Assembly (NCBI RefSeq): GCF_029867415.1
Contig: NC_081185.1
Span: forward strand, 48,229,791 to 48,293,790
Source of the DNA: Vicia villosa
Lineage: Eukaryota; Streptophyta; Magnoliopsida; Fabales; Fabaceae
DNA: 64,000 nt
Reading direction: 5' to 3'
The notes beneath the pieces were generated by a model. That model saw only the letters and a program-made list of their open reading frames with translations. It was not told the DNA's origin and ran no database searches. Positions 58,637 to 64,000 of the stretch are shown piece after piece; position 1 is the stretch's first letter; every line of letters begins with the position of its first letter. A program made the position numbers and the translations under genes.

Positions 58637-60019
58637 AAATGATTGAATCTTTTTGAGCACAAGGTCGCCTTCTTTGATTGTGCGAGGTCGGACCTTTTTT
58701 TCGAAAGCTTTCTTCATTCTTTGTTGATATAGTTGTCCGTGGCATAAAGCTGTCATGCGCTTTTCTTCGATTAAGTTCAACTCATCGAATCTGTTTTGAC
58801 ACCACTCGGCTTCTGTCAATTTTGCCTCCATCAAGACTCTCATTGATGGGATCTCAACCTCTATGGGTAGGACTGCCTCCATACCATATACAAGGGAGAA
58901 AGGAGTTGCTCCATTCGAAATACGTACAGATGTACGGTAACCGTGAAGAGCAAACGGGAGCATTTCATGCCAATATTTGTAAGTGATGACCATTATCTGA
59001 ATGATTTTCTTGAAGTTTTTGTTAGCTGCTTCTACAGCTCCATTCACCTTTGGTCTGTAAGGAGACGAGTTTTGATGTTCAATCTTGAATTCATCACAAA
59101 GTTCCTTCATCATTTTGTTGTTCAAATTTGACCCATTGTCAGTGATTATCTTTCTAGGAATGCCATAGCTACAGATGATGTGATTCTTGATAAAACTGAT
59201 GACAACTTGTCTTGTGACGTTTGCATATGAAGCTATTTCGACCCACTTGGTAAAATAGTCTATGGCTACCAAGATGAAGCGATGTCCGTTAGACGCTTTT
59301 GGCTCGATCATTCCGATCATGTCGATTCCCCGCATGGAGAAAGGCCAAGGGGAAGAGAGTATGTTGAGAAGAGATGGTGGCACATGAATTCTATCGGTGT
59401 AGATCTGACATTTGTGACACCTCTTTGCATACTGGTAGCAATCTGACTCCATCGTCAGCCAATAATATCCTGCTCTTAGTATTTTCCTTGTCATGGTGTG
59501 TCCATTGGTGTGAGTACCAAAGGAACCTTCATGTATTTCTCTCACGAGTGTTTTTGCTTCGTTTCTATCAACGCATCTGAGCAGGACCATGTCGAAAATT
59601 CTCTTGTACAGAACATCTTCATTTAGGAAGAATCTGCCAGCTAACTTTCTCAAAGTTTTTCTATCTTTCTTTGATGTCCCAAGAGGGTACTCTTGCCTTT
59701 GAAGAAAGTTTTTGATGTCGTGATACCACGGTTTGTCGTCGATGATTGTTTCTACTATGAAAACATGAGCGGGCCTATCCAGGCGCATGACATCGATCTG
59801 AGGAATGTCATTCTAATGATTTATCCTAATCATGGAAGAGAGTGTGGCTAATGCATCAGCCAAGTTATTTTCTCCACGAGGAATGTGATGAAAATCTACC
59901 CTGTCGAAGAATGGTAACAATCTTCTTACGTAGTCTTTGTATGGGATTAGCCCAGGTTGGCGTGTTTCCCATTCTCCTTTGACTTGATTAATGACTAACG
60001 CAGAATCTCCGTATACATC
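58637..60019 (-). pseudogene. E4 Ogre second RNase H and integrase fragment
   Basis: The end of the second RNase H (VYGDSALVI context at about 60,000) leads into integrase with its HHCC finger (about 59,430-59,560) and an intact D-D-E set (GIDMIG, TDNGSN, NGAVEAA). One stop (TAG near 59,812) lies between RNase H and integrase. The frame ends where E3 inserted (58636/58637), and the upstream part is cut by the LTR of E5 (60019/60020). Compared with E1, the integrase active site is conserved. Confidence 0.92.
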
Positions 60020-62113
60020 TGTAGCGGGGAAAATCTGATATCGAAGCCATGAGATTGACTCGAATCAATATTCCGTTTGAAATCGCCACCCCGCTTTATT
60101 TTTTCAAAGGAAAAGGGAAAAGAACAAAAAAACCCAAAGTTTGTTTTTAAAACAAAAAGAAAACTCAGGTTCGGGTGTTGATTATATGAGGGGAAGGTTT
60201 TAAGCACCCCTCATATCTGTGGTACTCCACAGGAACCTTTCTGAAAATCTGTGTCGTGTGTGCTAAAAAAACGGTTCATTTTATTTTTAAAATAAGCTCG
60301 GCAAAGCGTTAATCTTTGGGCCTACATACCTCCTCGGTGCAATGGAGAAGTCAGAGCTAATGTAGTTCCGCTTAAAGGGAAAATATTTTTTAAAACGAAT
60401 AAACACTTTATCGTCGTTGGAGAGAAATACTCAGCCATTGATCTTGAGCATGAGAACAAACGAGTTCTTTGCATCGCAAATGAAAGAAGGGCTCCAACTC
60501 GGATAAAATCGACGAGTATGCCACTAGCTCTCTCACGCGGAAAAGATCTCATTATATCAATCAATTTCAAAATCGTGGGGTATAACCACTCGTTTCGATA
60601 ATTAATAGTGTCTAAACTTTTGAAGAAAAGAGGAAAAAGGCCACTAAGGGCGAAAGATATTTTTTTAAGAAAAAGGTTTTGAAAAGGTTTACAAACATAA
60701 GAAGGTTTTTGAAAAAGGGAGAAGATTTTGAAAATTTAAGAATGGGAGGAGATGAAGAGGCTATCCTATTGCGTAAAATAAAAGCTAAAGAAAAGAACGG
60801 TCTAACCGAAATAAGAAGCCAACACTTGACATTGTGAGTCAAGGTAGATTTCCCATCCTTTGGAATATCAATACTAAACCAACATTATCACTTGGGGATC
60901 CGGATGAAATTATTATCTTAGCACCACTTTGCATTAAGCACATTAAAATTCTGACGAAAATCGGGCAGAGTAACGGCTGTTTTTGGGTAAAATCCTTATA
61001 TCAATGCCTTGGAATTAACCATCAAGGGCTTTCAAGGAAATACCTGCACACATAAACAGACAACAATCCAATGCCAGACAGACAGAATAACAACAGAGTA
61101 ATAACAGAATAAGGGTCCAGAGGCACTAAGTCCATAAGTCTGAATCTCCAAAATGCTAGGGATAGTAACCAATAGTCCAAAAGAGAGCCTTAAGTGTTTT
61201 TTAGATTTTTTGTTGTTTATTAGTGTTTTAGCATAAAAGTAAAGTATGGTCCAAGTGGACAAAGTGAAAATGGCGGAAACATAAACATATGTCCAAATGG
61301 ACAAAGAGAAAATAGCGGAATATAAACGTCCAAATGGACAAAGAGAAAATAGCGGAATGTAAATATGATGAAATGATAAAATAAAGCGATAAAGCGAGAA
61401 ATATAAAGAGCGGTATAATAAAGTGCGAAAATTAAAGTCAATTGTTAAATGTTAAAGATAACCATCTTGAAACTTGTCAAGTATGTTATCAAAGTTAGTA
61501 ATGAAGATCGATGGTGAGTGAAGGATGTTCTCGGATTTAAATTCAATGGAACTTTATCAGAAGCTTGATAAAATCATAGCGACTACACGATAAAATTCCA
61601 TAAGTCATAAATCAACCGCATACAATTCTCTTCCATGTTTGATCTTTTTGATTCGGGACACGAAATATTGCGCTATGTTAAGCAGATCGCCAAGTGATTT
61701 ATGTAGAAATCACCCTACAACGAGGCCGGTCAAAACTTTATGTGCTAATGCATGCGAGAGGAATGATATGTAGATCATTCTCTGAAAGCAATACCGCACG
61801 AAAAGAAAAATGGTGAGTGATCTAGTCTTTACTAAGAATCCATAAGAATTCTCAAAGTATTAAGACTTTCATCGATCAAAATAAAGAGAAGTAAAAGATG
61901 GAACCACATTAAAAGCTCCTTTCATCCATAATTTCAATCACATAATTTTGCGGATTTGGATTCTCATCCTATCGACGCCCTAAGTCCATTGAAATTAGAG
62001 AGAAATTAGGCCTCTAGTTTGTGATTCAAAGAAAATATCAAAAGAATGGAGTAGAAGAAGAGTTAGAACCAAAAACAAGTCAAAAATAGCAAAAACAAGC
62101 ATTCTGCCTCACT

Positions 62114-62220
62114 GGAAATCGATTTACCTCTGTAGGAAATCGATTTCCTGCCTGTAGAATTCAGATCTGGCACAAAAAACAGAGTGGAAATCGATTTCCC
62201 TCTGTAGGAAATCGATTTCC
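62114..62220 (-). promoter_or_regulatory. E5 LTR palindromes downstream of TATA
   Basis: Two pairs of GGAAATCGATTTCC: 62114/62135 and 62186/62207. Within-pair spacing is 21 bp, and 51 bp separates 62135 and 62186. They lie about 450-560 bp downstream of the TATA box in LTR sense, so in the transcribed R/U5 part. Confidence 0.85.
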
Positions 62221-62898
62221 TGCGCACAGTTTTCAAAAAAACAGCATTATGAACTTTGAAACTTGATTTAGGCAAACATACAAACACCTTATGATCACAT
62301 ATTCATTGGAGCACGAATTTTCCATCAAATCACCATCAAATAAGACCAATATAGCATCAAAGATGCATTGAACACAAGCAACAAAGAATCACATTATGGT
62401 AGATGGAAAAGGATGATGAAAATTACCAATTCTTGAACAAAACTTAGATCCACTTCAACAATCACCAACACAAATCTTGATCTCTCAACAATTGAAGAAA
62501 AAAGAGTGAAATGGATGGTGGTTTAGCTCAAAGTTTGTGAGGTTCAAGGTGTGACTCACAAACTTTATGAAAGAATAAAGAGCTTTGGTGAATTTGGTAG
62601 GGATGAGGAGAGAAATTGCAAGGGGTTTTTTGGCTCTCAAAGCTTGAGAAATGAGAGAGTAGAGGTCTCTATTTATAGAATTGGAGCAAGAGTAGTGGCA
62701 AATTGGTCTTTTTGTGTTTGGTAATTAATTTGTGGTTAATTGGTAATTAAAGTGGGATTTAAATGGTAAAATGATGTTTAAGTGGGTTTAATGAAGGAGT
62801 TAATTTTGATGAGGTGGAAAATTGGTAAAATGATCAAATAAAAGGTGCCAAAATGATGTCAAGCTTCCCTCCTTATATTTTTTTGAATTTTGCGCACA

Positions 62899-62933
62899 GG
62901 AAATCGATTTCCCACAGGGGTAAATCGATTTCC
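62899..62933 (-). promoter_or_regulatory. E5 LTR palindrome pair upstream of TATA
   Basis: GGAAATCGATTTCC at 62899 and its variant starting GTAAATCG at 62920, spaced 21 bp, about 220 bp upstream of the TATA box in LTR sense. Confidence 0.85.
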
Positions 62934-63193
62934 ACCTTCAAATTTTCAAAAATTGTTTTCTTGCACTGTTTTGACTTTTGCCCGATCTTTCACCTGTAAA
63001 ATATAAACAAAAGAGACAAAACACATATTTTTTGATTTTTGGTTAGCACTAAACAAATAAAAATCTAAAAGTGCTTGATGATTCCCCTCAGAGATAATCA
63101 CAGTATCAAAGACAAAGCCTCACAATGGTGCTTTTGATTGATGATTGAATGCAATTGATGTATGATCTTAGGGTCAAAAATTGGGGTATGACA

Positions 63194-63210
63194 GATGCCC
63201 CTATTTAAGT
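63194..63210 (-). other. E5 polypurine tract
   Basis: The minus strand reads ACTTAAATAGGGGCATC directly before the LTR start at 63193. Confidence 0.85.
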
Positions 63211-63339
63211 TTCTTTGATCCGGAAATACGATGATTGAAAATCTTCGTTTTGAGGAGATTGAAGAGACTTAAATATATAAAACACGCAATTTTTGAACCT
63301 AAGCTGCAATGCAATTTTTAATGAATGCATATGATGATG

Positions 63340-64000
63340 AAACAACACTGGGGAGAAAAAGAACTCCACTGGGGAAAGCACATGTCTTGTGGGAAGAATT
63401 CCAATGGGGAAACAAGACTTTGTTGGAGAAACGAAACTTTGCCGGGAAAAGGAACTTCACTGGGGAAAACATTTCGCACCAGAGAGATTAAAGCATCACC
63501 TTTCACTAGGGTGAGAAAAGGGGGCATCCTCTTTCACTGGGGATGAGAAAATATGCATCCTCTTTCACTGGGGAATCATAAGATATGCATCCTCTTTCAC
63601 TGGGGATGAGAAAGTATATCACATTTCACTAGAGAATCAAAATACCCATCTTTCATTAACAGAGAACACACCATCGTTCCACTGATGATAAAGATGCATC
63701 GACGTACCACTAACGATGAAGATATAATAACATACACCAACATTCCACTGAAGGTGAACTACCAACGTTCCACTGGAGGTAGAAAAGAGATATATCACCA
63801 TGCCATTGACGATGAAACAAGATAACAAGATACACCATCGTTCCACTGAAGGTGAGCTACCAACGTTCCACTGGAGGTAGAAAAGAGAAATACATCACCG
63901 TACCACTGACGATGAAACAGAATAACAAGATACACCATCGTTCCACTGAAGGTGAGCTACCAACGTTCCACTGGAGGTAGAAAAGAAATATATCGCCGTG
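63340..64000 (-). repeat. Tandem arrays in E5 3' UTR
   Basis: Two nested levels. At 63,520-63,625 a unit of about 35 bp contains CCTCTTTCACTGGGGA. From about 63,660 to the end a unit of 98-100 bp contains CCAACGTTCCACTGGAGGTAG (starts 63762, 63860, 63960) and a related TTCCACTGAAGGTGA half-unit. TCCACTGG-type cores run through both and through 63,340-63,480 (ACTGGGGA), suggesting one short ancestral unit. The array continues past the window. Confidence 0.88.

Larger units (their letters stand above)
60020..63193 (-). repeat. E5 3' LTR (L4)
   Basis: 3174 bp; start TGTCATACCCCAATTTTTG at 63193 and end CCCCGCTACA at 60020 (minus). TATA box CTATAAATAGAG (minus) at about 62,669-62,680. An internal GTGGCGATTTC near 60,090 is the usual decoy of these LTRs. 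It shares the TACATACCTCC...CAGAGCTAATGTAG paragraph with L1 and L3. Between 61,230 and 61,350 the phrase GTCCAA.TGGACAAAG is repeated three times. It carries two groups of ATCGAT palindromes. Confidence 0.88.
60020..64000 (-). mobile_element. Ogre-like element E5, 3' end
   Basis: Minus strand: tandem-repeat 3' UTR (64000-63211), polypurine tract, then the 3' LTR (63193-60020), which is inserted into the E4 RNase H coding region. The internal part lies beyond the window. Because a polypurine tract precedes the LTR, this is not a solo LTR. Confidence 0.85.

Overview
The window is repeat-dominated plant nuclear DNA, and I found no host gene in it. It is a stack of nested and broken LTR retrotransposons. 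The organism is most likely a legume, probably a large-genome member of tribe Fabeae (Pisum, Vicia, Lathyrus and relatives). This is an inference. It rests on several Ogre-type Ty3/gypsy elements with an ORF upstream of gag, a tRNA-Arg type primer site (TGGCGACTC...), a short intron between protease and reverse transcriptase, a second RNase H, LTRs of 3-5 kb, and tandem-repeat 3' UTRs. These are hallmarks of Ogre as described in pea and vetch.

Layout. 1-2280: 3' part of a plus-strand Tat/Ogre-like LTR (L0). 2367-5920: Ty1/copia element C1 (LTR, gag, protease, integrase), cut by copia element C2 (5921 to about 8090; LTR and gag only). About 8090-28852: minus-strand Ogre element E1 with ORF1, gag, protease, intron, RT, RNase H, second RNase H, integrase, PBS and a 5' LTR. 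Its 3' LTR is missing. E1 is split by C3 (12890-20543), a complete young non-autonomous copia element with two LTRs, a 5-bp target duplication, an intact gag and an extra ORF in place of pol. 28853-44059: E2, the 3' UTR and 3' LTR of a plus-strand Ogre-like element. It holds T1 (31277-37943), a complete young minus-strand Athila/Calypso-like non-autonomous element, and a Tourist-like MITE (42030-42343). 44060-58636: minus-strand Ogre E3 (5' LTR, PBS, ORF1, gag, protease, intron, N-terminal half of RT, internal LTR fragment). 58637-60019: integrase and RNase H fragment of another Ogre (E4), into which E3 and E5 inserted. 60020-64000: E5, a minus-strand Ogre 3' LTR, polypurine tract and tandem-repeat 3' UTR that runs off the window.

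How the parts work. Gag, protease, RT/RNase H and integrase ORFs of E1, E3, C1 and C2 all carry stops, frameshifts or deletions. C3 and T1 have near-identical LTRs, so they moved recently although neither encodes RT or integrase; partner elements must have supplied these in trans.

The most striking signal is regulatory. LTRs of two copia families (C2, C3), one Ogre LTR (E5) and the T1 LTR each carry arrays of perfect or near-perfect palindromes. The palindrome differs by family: AGGTCGACCT, GGAAATCGATTTCC, or GAGACGnnCGTCTC. The spacing is the same everywhere: 21 bp within pairs and about 41 or 51 bp between neighbours, mostly just upstream of the TATA box. C3 repeats the arrangement internally, just upstream of its extra ORF.
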